This document shows positions 1 to 7,753 of a stretch of 64,000 nt of DNA, piece after piece. The notes beneath the pieces were generated by a model. The model saw only the letters and a list, made by a program, of their open reading frames with translations, had not been told where the DNA came from and did not search any database. The stretch comes from Cupriavidus sp. D384. Lineage in GTDB: Bacteria; Pseudomonadota; Gammaproteobacteria; Burkholderiales; Burkholderiaceae. Both the position numbers and the translations under genes were made by a program. The DNA is taken from positions 372,001 through 436,000 of the forward strand of contig NZ_BBQI01000090.1 in assembly GCF_001652915.1 (NCBI RefSeq), written 5' to 3'. How positions within the stretch are numbered: the stretch's first letter is position 1; each line of letters opens with the position of its first letter.

Positions 1-153
1 CTGTCACTGACACACTGGGACGGCGACGTCTTCACGTTCACGCTCCATAACGAGAACGCCACACCGGGCACGATCTCGCAGGCGGCATTTGCGAGCGACC
101 GGGTGTGGCTGGAGTATTACGACCACGAAGGGCTCGGGGTGTTCCTGCGCTGA
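1..153 (+). CDS. C-terminal end of a serine hydrolase (beta-lactamase/DUF3471 type), partial
   Basis: The first frame is open from the window edge to a TGA at 151-153 and encodes 50 residues. They begin LSLTHWDGDVFTF and contain FTLHNENATPG and VWLEYYDHEGLG. This pattern resembles the small beta-sheet DUF3471 domain that closes many class-C-beta-lactamase-like serine hydrolases. The catalytic part lies outside the window, so enzyme class is inferred only from this tail. The gene converges on the DapA-family gene, whose stop is 25 bases away. Confidence 0.6.
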   Translation: MSLTHWDGDVFTFTLHNENATPGTISQAAFASDRVWLEYYDHEGLGVFLR

Positions 154-178
154 AACGCAGCGCCGCGCGCCACGGATA

Positions 179-1117
179 TCACCCCGCCAGTTGCCCCGCC
201 CGGGGATCGAAGCGTGCCAGCCGGGCCAGCAGATGGTCGACTTCGGTCCTGGCCTTGGCGCTCATCGGCGCGGACGGCTTGCGCTGCGCCGCGGACGCCA
301 GGATGCCCCGGCGCATCAGCACATATTTGCGGACTGCCAGGCCGGCGCCCGGTTGCTGCTCGTACCGCAGCAACGGCAGGTGCGCGTCGAAAAGATCGTG
401 TGCGGCCTCGCGCTGGCCTTCCTGGCTCAGGCGCACCACGTCGCAAAGCATGTCGGGAAACGCATAGCCCGTGTTGGCGCCATCGGCGCCCCGCTCCATC
501 TCGTAGTCCAGGAACAGCCCGTTATTGCCGCACAGGATCGAGATATGCCGCATGGAACCCTCGGCCTCGAAGGCGCGCAGCGTGGAGATCTTCTCCAGGC
601 CGGGCCAGTCCTCGTGTTTCAGCATCACGCACGACGGCAGTTCCTGCACGATGCGGCGGATCACGCCGGGCGTCATCTGCACCGAGAAAGTCAGCGGGTA
701 GTCCTGCAGCACAAACGGCACGTCGGCACCAATGGCCTCCACGGCCTGGCGGTAGTAGCCCACGATCTGGTCGTCGGTACGCAGGGTGTTGGGCGGCGCG
801 ATCATGACGCCGGTCGCGCCACGGTCCATGACGTCGCGGGTCAGTGCGCGCATGGCGGCAAAGCCCGGAGCCGACACGCCCACCACCACCGGCAGCTTGC
901 CGGCGCGGGCGATCACGCGCGACGCCACGTCGAGCGATTCCGCGTGCTCCAGCTTGGACGCCTCGCCAAGCTGACCGAGCACCGTCACGCCAGTCGAGCC
1001 ACAGCCGGCGTAGAAGTCCATCATGCGGTCGATGGAAGCCGTATCGATGGTGCCATCGTCAAAGAACGGGGTGGGCGCGATCGGGAACACGCCCTTGGCA
1101 TCGGAGGTCAGCAGCAT
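179..1117 (-). CDS. DapA-family (dihydrodipicolinate synthase / N-acetylneuraminate lyase) aldolase or dehydratase
   Basis: The product is about 312 residues and should form the (beta/alpha)8 barrel of class I pyruvate-type aldolases that work through a lysine Schiff base. The family start VFPIAPTPFFDDG, the LGQLGEASKL segment, the Tyr region in VLQDYPLTF and the Schiff-base lysine region CVMLKHEDWPG are visible. The ATG at 1117 is chosen because AGGTGA lies 6 bases upstream; the frame opens 23 codons earlier but has no signal there. It is the last gene of the minus-strand catabolic cluster that starts at 6074. A true lysine-pathway dapA is present at 48310-49194, so this copy is probably catabolic, acting on a sugar-acid-derived 2-keto compound. 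The substrate cannot be read from sequence. Confidence 0.85.
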   Translation of the reverse strand: MLLTSDAKGVFPIAPTPFFDDGTIDTASIDRMMDFYAGCGSTGVTVLGQLGEASKLEHAESLDVASRVIARAGKLPVVVGVSAPGFAAMRALTRDVMDRGATGVMIAPPNTLRTDDQIVGYYRQAVEAIGADVPFVLQDYPLTFSVQMTPGVIRRIVQELPSCVMLKHEDWPGLEKISTLRAFEAEGSMRHISILCGNNGLFLDYEMERGADGANTGYAFPDMLCDVVRLSQEGQREAAHDLFDAHLPLLRYEQQPGAGLAVRKYVLMRRGILASAAQRKPSAPMSAKARTEVDHLLARLARFDPRAGQLAG

Positions 1118-1267
1118 CAGTCGTTCACCTGTAGTAAGCGGATGGAAAGCCGGCAAGTGCCTGCCGTGGCACATCTGACACCACAAGTGCCGCCGCAGTC
1201 AATCCGTCAATCGGCATACGCGCTGGCGGCAACAGCGCCAGGCCCTAGCTGCCCGTATACGTCGTGA

Positions 1268-1432
1268 TCAGCCCGACCAGCGACACCATGCCGCCACCCG
1301 GTCGTCGTCGACCGAGGCAGCGGCCGGGCGCAGCTTCGCGCCGGGCGCCACCGGATAGCGGCTGTCGTAGATGTGCATAGGGCAGTCGCAGGCGCCCGCG
1401 AAAGCCATGACGGCGGTGGGAGCGGCGTTCAT
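1268..1432 (-). pseudogene. Truncated amidohydrolase (amidohydrolase 2 family) N-terminal stub
   Basis: The ATG at 1432 overlaps the TGA of the SMP-30 gene (ATGA), which is normal operon coupling. The first 40 or so codons read MNAAPTAVMAFAGACDC, then PMHIYDSRYPVAP. This is the metal-binding CDxHxH-type start of TIM-barrel amidohydrolases, here with Pro in CDCPMH. After SVDDDR the similarity ends and the frame closes 14 codons later, so only 54 codons remain of about 270-300. The rest of the barrel is missing rather than frameshifted; the other frames here show nothing recognisable. I read it as a deletion remnant in the catabolic operon. A functional short peptide is very unlikely. Confidence 0.65.
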
Positions 1433-2352
1433 GCGACGCGTCCGCCATGCACCGGCGCGCCGCCTTCCGGCATCTCCGCGCACAGGACGGAACCGGTCGT
1501 GGACTCGGTCATCAGCAGCGTCCTGCCGTCGGCACCACCGAAGCACAGGTTGGTCAGCGATGCGCCCACGGGGGTACGAATCACTTCAACCGGCTCGGCA
1601 CGATGGTTGAGCACCCAGACATGGCCCAGCCCCGGATTGGCCACCAGCAGGAAGCCATCGGCGCGCATGGCAAGGCCGTCGGGGCCGCTTGGTCCGTACG
1701 ACGTAAAAAACTGGCCGACCTTGCTGACCGAGCCATCGGCCTGCAATGGCACGCGCCACACGCAGTTGCCGCGTGTCATTGCCACATACAGCACCTTCTC
1801 GTCGGGCGACAGCACCAGGCCGTTCGGGCTGGGCGCATTGGTCAGCAGCACATCGAGCCTGCCGTCAGGCGCCAGGCGATACACGCGGCCCGTGGGATCG
1901 TGCATGCCGGTCTGGCCCTGATCCGTGAAATACAGGTTGCCGGCCGAGTCGAAGGTCAGGTCGTTCACGCCACGGAAGCGCTCCGAATTCCGCCGCTCCA
2001 GGAACGGCGTCACGGTGCCGGTGCGGGCGTCGAGCCGCATCAGGCCGTTCCGGTAGTCGGTAATCAGGAAATCGCCGCCGGCCAGGCGTTTCATGCCGTT
2101 GGGCTCGCCGTCGTACTCGGCCACCTGCTCCCAGTCGCCGTGCAGCGACACGCGGAAGATCCGGCCGTAGGGAATATCGGTCACCCAGAGATGGCCGTCC
2201 GCCCAGACCGGGCCTTCCAGGAACGAATCGGTAACCGCGCCGCCGCGATTTGCCAGCGACCAGGCGTTGTCACGATCCTGCCGGCGAAACGCTTCCGGCA
2301 GGCGGGTAAGCACGGTGGCGTCGCGCACGCTGGGGGACTGAAGCAGCATCAT
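1429..2352 (-). CDS. SMP-30/gluconolactonase/LRE-family lactonase
   Basis: The 307-residue product has the six-bladed propeller pattern of SMP-30 lactonases. The probable metal ligands lie in FLEGPVW (Glu), PSPNGLVL (Asn) and GPDGLAM (Asp), with GVNDLTFDSAGNLYFTD between them. Such enzymes hydrolyse sugar lactones in the cytoplasm. Two adjacent ATGs (2352 and 2349) lie just after the TAG of the upstream Bug gene. No good ribosome-binding site is seen, so translation is probably coupled. Its stop overlaps the start of the amidohydrolase stub. The context of sugar-acid-type genes fits lactone opening as an early pathway step, but the substrate is unknown. Confidence 0.85.
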   Translation of the reverse strand: MMLLQSPSVRDATVLTRLPEAFRRQDRDNAWSLANRGGAVTDSFLEGPVWADGHLWVTDIPYGRIFRVSLHGDWEQVAEYDGEPNGMKRLAGGDFLITDYRNGLMRLDARTGTVTPFLERRNSERFRGVNDLTFDSAGNLYFTDQGQTGMHDPTGRVYRLAPDGRLDVLLTNAPSPNGLVLSPDEKVLYVAMTRGNCVWRVPLQADGSVSKVGQFFTSYGPSGPDGLAMRADGFLLVANPGLGHVWVLNHRAEPVEVIRTPVGASLTNLCFGGADGRTLLMTESTTGSVLCAEMPEGGAPVHGGRVA

Positions 2353-2357
2353 GATGG

Positions 2358-3338
2358 CTATTGCTTTTCGATATTGGCTTTCTGTGCAACGGTGGCCCAT
2401 TGCGCCGTTTCCCGCTGGATCAGCTGCGCAAACGCGGGGCTGTCCAGGTTGCCCGGCTGCGAACCCATCTTTGCCAGGAATTCCTTCATGTCGGGCGCCT
2501 GCAGCGCCTTCTGGATCTCCGCCTGCAGCTGGGCGATGACTTCGCTGGGCGTGCCCTTCGGCGCGGCCAGGCCCGACCAGTTGAACAGGCTGAAGGCCGG
2601 CACGCCGGCTTCGGCAAACGTGGGCACGTTCGGGAACACATCGACCCGGCGCTTGCCGCTGATACCGAGCAGACGCATCTGGTTGCCCTTGACCGGCGCC
2701 AGCGCGGTCGGCGTGGACACCACCAGCAGATCGACGCTGCCGCCCAGCAGGCCCACCATCGCCTCGCCAGCACCCTTGTACGGCACGTGCATCAGCTTGA
2801 TGCCGGCGGCCTGCTGGAACGCCTCGGCGGCAAAGTGCGGCGAGCTGCCGGGGCCGCCGGTGCCGAACGTGACTTCGCCCGGATGCGCCTTGGCGTAGCT
2901 GACCAGCGACTGCAAGTCCTTGAAGCGCGAATCGGCCTTCACGCCCACCACCACCGGCGAGAACGCAAACGGTGCGATCGGGACCAGGGCGGTCTGGTGG
3001 TCCCAGTTCAGCTTTTTGAATACGTAAGGCAGCGTCGTGTACGAATTGTCGTTCGCCAGCAGCGTGTAGCCATCGGCCGGCGCGTTCACGACCTGCGTGG
3101 TACCGATCGTGCCCGATGCTCCCGGCTTGTTCTCCACCACGAAGCTCTGGCCCGTCTGCTGGGTCAGTTTCTGCGCCACCTTGCGCGTCACCACATCGAC
3201 GGCGCCGCCCGGCGGGTTGGGCACGACGATCCGGACGGGCTTGTCGGGATAAGCCGCCTGCGCGGGCACGCCCAGGCCGGCCAGTACTGTGGCGGCGGCC
3301 AGTGGCGCCGCCATGCGGGAAAATGCGCGATGCAACAT
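2358..3338 (-). CDS. Bug-family periplasmic solute-binding protein (tripartite tricarboxylate transporter type)
   Basis: The 326-residue product has a signal peptide of about 28 residues ending VPAQA before AYPDKPVRIVVPNPPGG, the hallmark start of Bordetella uptake gene (Bug/TctC) proteins. VENKPGASG and FGTGGPGSSPHFAAE are also typical. The ATG at 3338 is preceded by CAGGAGACAACG. Bug proteins bind small carboxylates in the periplasm for TctAB permeases, but no tctA or tctB gene is in the window. It is one of two Bug genes in this cluster (the other is 5112-6074) and is followed immediately by the lactonase gene. Confidence 0.9.
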   Translation of the reverse strand: MLHRAFSRMAAPLAAATVLAGLGVPAQAAYPDKPVRIVVPNPPGGAVDVVTRKVAQKLTQQTGQSFVVENKPGASGTIGTTQVVNAPADGYTLLANDNSYTTLPYVFKKLNWDHQTALVPIAPFAFSPVVVGVKADSRFKDLQSLVSYAKAHPGEVTFGTGGPGSSPHFAAEAFQQAAGIKLMHVPYKGAGEAMVGLLGGSVDLLVVSTPTALAPVKGNQMRLLGISGKRRVDVFPNVPTFAEAGVPAFSLFNWSGLAAPKGTPSEVIAQLQAEIQKALQAPDMKEFLAKMGSQPGNLDSPAFAQLIQRETAQWATVAQKANIEKQ

Positions 3339-3426
3339 CGTTGTCTCCTGGCGCCTGCGGCGGGCCCGGCCTGGGGCCAGACCCACCGCGACGCCTGTTT
3401 CTATCCTGGGAAGCCTGAGGCTCCCC

Positions 3427-4368
3427 TTACACCGCCGTGGCGGCGTCCTGCAGCACGGCCAGCACGTTCTTCGCCGCGCCAACGCCCATGTTCACGTAGG
3501 CCGCATCGCTGACACCGCCAATGTGCGGCGACAGGATCAGGTTCGGAATCTGCTGGAACGGGTGCGGCACCGTCATCGGCTCCACTGCGAAGCTGTCCAG
3601 GCCAGCCGCGTAGAGCTTGCCGCTGGACAGCGCCTCGGCCAGTGCCGGTTCGTCGATCAGGCCGCCGCGCGCCGTATTGACCAGGATCGCGCCGTCCTTG
3701 AACTGGGCCAGCGTCTCGCGGTTCAGCATGCCGCGGTTGTCGTCGGTCAGCGGGCAATGCAGCGACACCACGTCGGCTTCGCGATAGATCTGCGGCAGGT
3801 CCACCAGCGTCACGCCCTGGGGCACGGTCTTCGCATAGGGATCGAACGCGATCACGCGCATGCCCAGTGCCACGCCGGTCACCGCGGCGCGGCGGCCGAT
3901 CTCGCCCAGACCCACGATGCCCAGCGTGCGGCCGTTCAGTTCGATGGTCTTGTGGGTCGACTTGTCCCAATGACCGGCGCGCATACGCGCGTTCAGATGC
4001 GGCACGGCCTTGGCGCAGGCCAGGATCAGCGCCCACGCGTGCTCGGCCACGGCTGCGGCATTGGCGCCCACCGCCGCCTTCACCGCGATGCCGCGCTGCG
4101 CGGCGGCGGGCTGGTCGATCACGTCGATGCCGCTGCCGTGCTTGGAGATCACCTTCAGGGAAGGCGCGGCATCCATGATCGTCGCCCCCACCTTGCCGTA
4201 GCGCACGATGATGGCCACCGGGTCCTTTTCCTTCGCCAGCGCCAGCACGGTTTCCTCGCTGCATTGCTTGCCGGCGAAGCACACGTCGAAGTCCTTGAGC
4301 AGTTCCAGCGCCTGCGGCGCGAGGTCATTGCCCATGACCAGCAAAACAGGTTTCTGCATGATGCTCAC
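3427..4368 (-). CDS. D-2-hydroxyacid dehydrogenase (phosphoglycerate dehydrogenase-like)
   Basis: This is a 313-residue NAD-dependent dehydrogenase. The Rossmann motif GIVGLGEIGRR is at about residues 150-160, the Arg region is LVNTARGGLIDE and the catalytic His is in SPHIGG near the end. These are the SerA-family signatures, but the C-terminal ACT domain of biosynthetic SerA is absent. The start is taken as GTG at 4368, overlapping the upstream TGA (GTGA), because AGGTGA lies 6 bases before it; the ATG at 4359 would be about 15 bases from that signal. Its place in the cluster suggests oxidation or reduction of a 2-hydroxy or 2-keto acid intermediate. Confidence 0.88.
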   Translation of the reverse strand: MSIMQKPVLLVMGNDLAPQALELLKDFDVCFAGKQCSEETVLALAKEKDPVAIIVRYGKVGATIMDAAPSLKVISKHGSGIDVIDQPAAAQRGIAVKAAVGANAAAVAEHAWALILACAKAVPHLNARMRAGHWDKSTHKTIELNGRTLGIVGLGEIGRRAAVTGVALGMRVIAFDPYAKTVPQGVTLVDLPQIYREADVVSLHCPLTDDNRGMLNRETLAQFKDGAILVNTARGGLIDEPALAEALSSGKLYAAGLDSFAVEPMTVPHPFQQIPNLILSPHIGGVSDAAYVNMGVGAAKNVLAVLQDAATAV

Positions 4369-5063
4369 AGCGATTCACCTTCGGCCAGCACGCCGGCGGC
4401 GCGCAGTTCCTTGTCGAGCCAGCCCGGACGCAGGTCGCCGGCCTTGATGGCGGCAATGCGCTTCGCTTCGGCATCCACCTTCTTCTGGGCCAGTTCCAGG
4501 ATGGCTGGCACGTCTTCACGCGGGATGACCACCACGCCATCGGCATCGCCAACGATCAGGTCGCCCGGATTGACGGCAACGCCGGCCACCGAAGCGGGCC
4601 AGTTGACCAGGCCGCCGATGGCCTTGGTGGGGCCGCACGGGTTGGTGCCGGCGGAGAACACCGGGAACGGGCCATGGGCCAGTTCGTGAGAATCGCGCAC
4701 GGCGGCATCGATCACGAAGCCGGCCAGGCCCGAGGCCTGCGCCTGCGTCGCCATGATTTCGCCGCACAGGGCAGCGGTCTGGTCGCCCTTGCCGTCGACC
4801 ACGATCACGTCGCCGGGCTTGGCCAGCGCCAAGCCCACGTGGAACATCAGGTTGTCGCCGGGACGCACTTCGACGGTCAGCGCCGGGCCGCACACCTTCA
4901 TGGCGGGCGACAGGCCCTGCACGCGGGCGTTCAGCGTGCCGCGACGGCCCACCACATCGGCCAGGATGGCGGCCTGGAAGTTCGACGCACGCGCCACCAG
5001 TTCAGGCGAAACGCGCTCGAAATCGCGGCGGATGGCAGGGGATGTTTTGGCTTGGGTGCTCAT
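4365..5063 (-). CDS. RraA-like protein / HMG-CHA-type aldolase
   Basis: The 232-residue product belongs to the RraA/4-hydroxy-4-methyl-2-oxoglutarate aldolase family. Visible marks are FQAAILADVVGRRG, the loop PGDNLMFHVGLALAKPGDVIVVDGKG, and AAVRDSHEL, whose Arg-Asp pair supports metal-dependent catalysis. The family contains divalent-metal class II pyruvate aldolases and also RNase E inhibitors. The extra C-terminal extension of about 60 residues and the catabolic setting favour an aldolase, decarboxylase or dehydratase role. The ATG at 5063 is chosen for the GGAG about 7 bases upstream. It is coupled by overlap to the following dehydrogenase gene. Confidence 0.85.
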   Translation of the reverse strand: MSTQAKTSPAIRRDFERVSPELVARASNFQAAILADVVGRRGTLNARVQGLSPAMKVCGPALTVEVRPGDNLMFHVGLALAKPGDVIVVDGKGDQTAALCGEIMATQAQASGLAGFVIDAAVRDSHELAHGPFPVFSAGTNPCGPTKAIGGLVNWPASVAGVAVNPGDLIVGDADGVVVIPREDVPAILELAQKKVDAEAKRIAAIKAGDLRPGWLDKELRAAGVLAEGESL

Positions 5064-5111
5064 GTACGACTCCAGATATGGCGGACAGACAAGGGGGTGC
5101 AACTAAGGGGC

Positions 5112-6074
5112 TTACTTCGTGGAAGCGATCTTCCAGAGGCTTTCGAACTTGCCGCGCTGCGTGGCCATGTGCTGCGTCCACGCGGCGCCGGACAGATAGG
5201 AGATGCCGCGCGCCTCGTTGACGGCGCGGGCCAGGAATTCGGGGTCTTTTGTCGTGGCCTCGATGGCGTCCTGCAGACGCTTTGCAATCTCCGGCGGCAG
5301 GCCACGTGGTGCCGCGAAGCCGCGCTCGGACGAAATCGTGATGTCGAGCTTCTGCTCGCGGGCGGTCGGCACATCCGCCACCAGGCCCGGGCGGCGTTCG
5401 TTGCCCAGTTGCGCCAGCAACTTCACATCCTTCGAAGCGCGATCGGCCTCGGTGAATTCGGTGGTGCTCATTGCCATCACATCGATGTGGTGACCCAGCA
5501 GGCTCGTCTTGGTCTGCGACGTCCCGGCAAACGGAATGTGATTGACGCGGGCGCCAGTGGCCTGCTGCAGGGCCAGGGCGGCCATATGGCCATTCGTGCC
5601 AATGCCGTTGCTGCCCATCGACAGGCCTTCCGGATTGGCCTTCAGTTGCTTGACCAGATCCGCCATCGACGCCAGCTTGCTATCGCCCGCGACGACGAAC
5701 ATGGTCGGGTCATCAATGACGCGCGCCAGCGGCACGATGCTGGCGGGGTCGTACTTGGGCTTGCGCTGGATCGGAATGGTCAGCAGCGATGGCGTCGACA
5801 CGATGCCGATGGTGTAGCCATCCGCCGCCGCCCGCGACAGCGCCGAGTACGCGATCTCGCCCGAGGCGCCCGGCTTGTTCACCACCACGATGCGGGCCTT
5901 GCCGCCGAGATGCTTCTGCAGGAACGGCGTCATGGCGCGCGCCAGCAGGTCCGTGCCTCCCCCGGCGGCAAAGCCGACGTAGACCTCGATGGGCCGGTCA
6001 TCGGGCCAGGCCGCGTGGGCGGAGATGGCCGTCATCGCGAACGCCGTGGCGAGAAGGAATCGGACTTGACGCAT
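5112..6074 (-). CDS. Bug-family periplasmic solute-binding protein
   Basis: The 320-residue product has a signal peptide (ending ISAHA) and then AWPDDRPIEVYVGFAAGGGTD, followed by VVVNKPGASGEIAYSAL. Both are diagnostic of Bug/TctC binding proteins. The ATG at 6074 has GGAGACAACC upstream. It is the first gene of the catabolic operon and is only moderately similar to the second Bug protein of the cluster, so the two probably bind different ligands or intermediates. The leader region carries a TTGTAC palindrome at 6098-6114, so control by the divergent IclR regulator is likely. No cognate membrane subunits are nearby. Confidence 0.9.
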   Translation of the reverse strand: MRQVRFLLATAFAMTAISAHAAWPDDRPIEVYVGFAAGGGTDLLARAMTPFLQKHLGGKARIVVVNKPGASGEIAYSALSRAAADGYTIGIVSTPSLLTIPIQRKPKYDPASIVPLARVIDDPTMFVVAGDSKLASMADLVKQLKANPEGLSMGSNGIGTNGHMAALALQQATGARVNHIPFAGTSQTKTSLLGHHIDVMAMSTTEFTEADRASKDVKLLAQLGNERRPGLVADVPTAREQKLDITISSERGFAAPRGLPPEIAKRLQDAIEATTKDPEFLARAVNEARGISYLSGAAWTQHMATQRGKFESLWKIASTK

Positions 6075-6097
6075 TGGTTGTCTCCGTTTCTTGTTGC

Positions 6098-6114
6098 GTT
6101 GTACTGTGTACAAC
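6098..6114. promoter_or_regulatory. Palindromic operator 1 between IclR and Bug genes
   Basis: The site reads gttgtac-tgt-gtacaac, a perfect 7+3+7 dyad 24 bases upstream of the Bug start codon, where it could block or guide transcription of the catabolic operon. Its core ttgtac-N3-gtacaa is the exact reverse complement of operator 3 (6200-6214). Confidence 0.7.
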
Positions 6115-6179
6115 CGCGTTTCATAAATTTGAGACAACTATAGTCCGTTTAAAGTCGCGGCTCCATCTGGCGTTTACCC

Positions 6180-6192
6180 TTGTACCGTACAA
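6180..6192. promoter_or_regulatory. Palindromic operator 2 (short-spaced)
   Basis: The site reads ttgtac-c-gtacaa, with the same 6-base arms as operators 1 and 3 but only one central base. It lies 20 bases (start to start) from operator 3, about two helical turns, so a regulator could bind both on one face. It may be a variant or half-occupied site. Confidence 0.55.
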
Positions 6193-6199
6193 AATGGCG

Positions 6200-6214
6200 T
6201 TGTACACAGTACAA
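6200..6214. promoter_or_regulatory. Palindromic operator 3 upstream of the IclR gene
   Basis: The site reads ttgtac-aca-gtacaa and ends 28 bases before the IclR start codon, suggesting autoregulation. It is the exact reverse complement of the operator-1 core and lies 101 bases from it, which allows looping between the two. Confidence 0.7.
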
Positions 6215-6242
6215 TGCTCGAAATCACGTACCGGAATAAGAG

Positions 6243-6971
6243 ATGAGTAACCATGGGGTAGCCGCCGTCGAAAAGGCGCTTGGTTTGCTGGACTGCTTCC
6301 GCCTTGGCGCAGAGATCCAGTCGCTGGCGCAGCTTTCCAGCACCTCCGGCATGCACAAGACGACGGTGTTCCGTCTGCTGAATTCGCTGGAGCGGATGAG
6401 CTATGTGGTGCGCACGGCCGATGGGCGCTATGCGCTGGGGCCGCGCGTGCTGTATCTGGGCAAGCTGTACGAGCAGTCGTTCCAGCTGGGCTCGGTCATC
6501 GAGCCCGTGCTGCAGGAGCTGGCGCTGGCGACCAGGGAAAGCGCGTCGTACTACGTGCTGCACGGCGACGAGCAGCGCATGTGCCTGTATCGCGCCGAGC
6601 CCAGCGAAGGCCTGCGCGAGACGCGCCTGCCCGGCACCATCCTGCCGCTCGACGACACCGCAATCGGGTCGGTGCTCAAGTACTGGGGGAAGGAAGATGA
6701 ATCGGCGCGGCGCGACGAGCCGCTGCCATGGTTCACCGCCGGCGTGCGCGACATCTATACCGCGGCCTTCGCCACGCCGTTGTTCGGGGCTGGCGACAAG
6801 TTCATGGCGTCGCTCACGCTCTCCGGCCCGGCCACACGCCTGCAGGCGGCGGATCGCACCGAGATCGCCCGGGTGCAGCTGGTGGCTGCCACCAAGCTGT
6901 CAAGGCTGCTCGGCGCAAGTCCGGCCTGGTGCGAGAAGGTCTACAGCACCGGCAACTTCGTTCACGACTGA
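6243..6971 (+). CDS. IclR-family transcriptional regulator
   Basis: The 242-residue protein has an N-terminal winged helix-turn-helix at about residues 5-70 (AVEKALGLLDCF, then GMHKTTVFRLLNSLERMSYV). This is followed by an IclR effector-binding domain of about 165 residues. IclR proteins bind palindromes in divergent promoters and respond to small aromatic or aliphatic acids. Here the gene is divergent from the catabolic operon, with three palindromes in between. It most likely controls that operon and itself; whether it activates or represses cannot be told. Confidence 0.9.
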   Translation: MSNHGVAAVEKALGLLDCFRLGAEIQSLAQLSSTSGMHKTTVFRLLNSLERMSYVVRTADGRYALGPRVLYLGKLYEQSFQLGSVIEPVLQELALATRESASYYVLHGDEQRMCLYRAEPSEGLRETRLPGTILPLDDTAIGSVLKYWGKEDESARRDEPLPWFTAGVRDIYTAAFATPLFGAGDKFMASLTLSGPATRLQAADRTEIARVQLVAATKLSRLLGASPAWCEKVYSTGNFVHD

Positions 6972-7048
6972 AACCGCGCCGTCTTCCCTGATTTGACGGC
7001 TCTACCCGCCCCGACCGTGTAAACTCCCCGTTTTTTCATCCTGGCGAC

Positions 7049-7747
7049 ATGATGCAAGTGCCACAGCGCACGGGTCTCAGCGGCCCGAAACTGCTACGCC
7101 TGCTGGCTCGCCTGACGGACGCGAATGCCTCGGGCGCCGCACAGTCGCTGTCTGCCGTGATGAGCCGGTGGCTTGGCTGGACCGACGCCATCGCATTGTC
7201 GGCCGCGCTCAACGGCAATCCGCCCGAAGTGGCGTCCGGCGCACCGGCGCGTGCTGGCAGCGGCAGGCCAGCGGCCATCGGCGACGCCGCCGGCGCGCAT
7301 GTGCGCGCGATGCTGACCGCCGCGATCACCGGGCAGGCCGCTTCGGCCGACAACCGGCGCCGCATGCCGGCACGGCCCGCCGCGCAGGACCCGGCCGAGG
7401 CCGATTTTGCCGTCCATCGCCAGCGCTACGTAGCGCTGCAACAGCAGATGGAGCACGAGATTGCCGGTCTGCGGGCGCGCTTGCGCACGGCCCTGGCAAC
7501 CCGCACCGCGCAGGCGGGCCGGCTCGCCATGCTGGATACCGTCATGGAGCAGGTGCTCGGCCCGCGCGAACAGGCCGTGCTGGCGGCCGTGCCGGGCATG
7601 CTGGAACCGCATTTCACACGGCTGCGCGGCGCTGAGGGCGCGTGGCTCAACGAATTTCGCAGGGACATGCAGAGCGTGCTGCTGGCCGAGCTGGAGATCC
7701 GCTTCCAGCCCGTGGATGCGCTGCTCGCAGCCCTGCGCGAAAGCTGA
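7049..7747 (+). CDS. DUF3348 family protein, first gene of a stator-like operon
   Basis: The 232-residue protein is soluble, with no signal peptide or membrane span. The start LSGPKLLRLLARLTD, the Ala-rich middle and the helical region from about residue 125 (HRQRYVALQQQMEHEI and following) match the uncharacterised DUF3348 family. Its C-terminal half should be mostly helical and may pack against the coiled-coil tail of the next protein. The gene is 6 bases upstream of the DUF802 gene and heads a four-gene operon. A weak promoter-like pair (ttgacg at 6993, tgtaaa at 7018, 19-base spacer) precedes it. Two adjacent ATGs, 7049 and 7052, are possible starts. Function is unknown. Confidence 0.8.
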   Translation: MMQVPQRTGLSGPKLLRLLARLTDANASGAAQSLSAVMSRWLGWTDAIALSAALNGNPPEVASGAPARAGSGRPAAIGDAAGAHVRAMLTAAITGQAASADNRRRMPARPAAQDPAEADFAVHRQRYVALQQQMEHEIAGLRARLRTALATRTAQAGRLAMLDTVMEQVLGPREQAVLAAVPGMLEPHFTRLRGAEGAWLNEFRRDMQSVLLAELEIRFQPVDALLAALRES

Positions 7748-7753
7748 ATCGAC

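Noticed and set aside
6978-7000. gccgtc/gacggc hairpin after the IclR gene as a terminator
   Set aside because: The stem is six bases, has an 11-base loop and no T-run, and overlaps the possible promoter of the DUF3348 operon; too weak to call.
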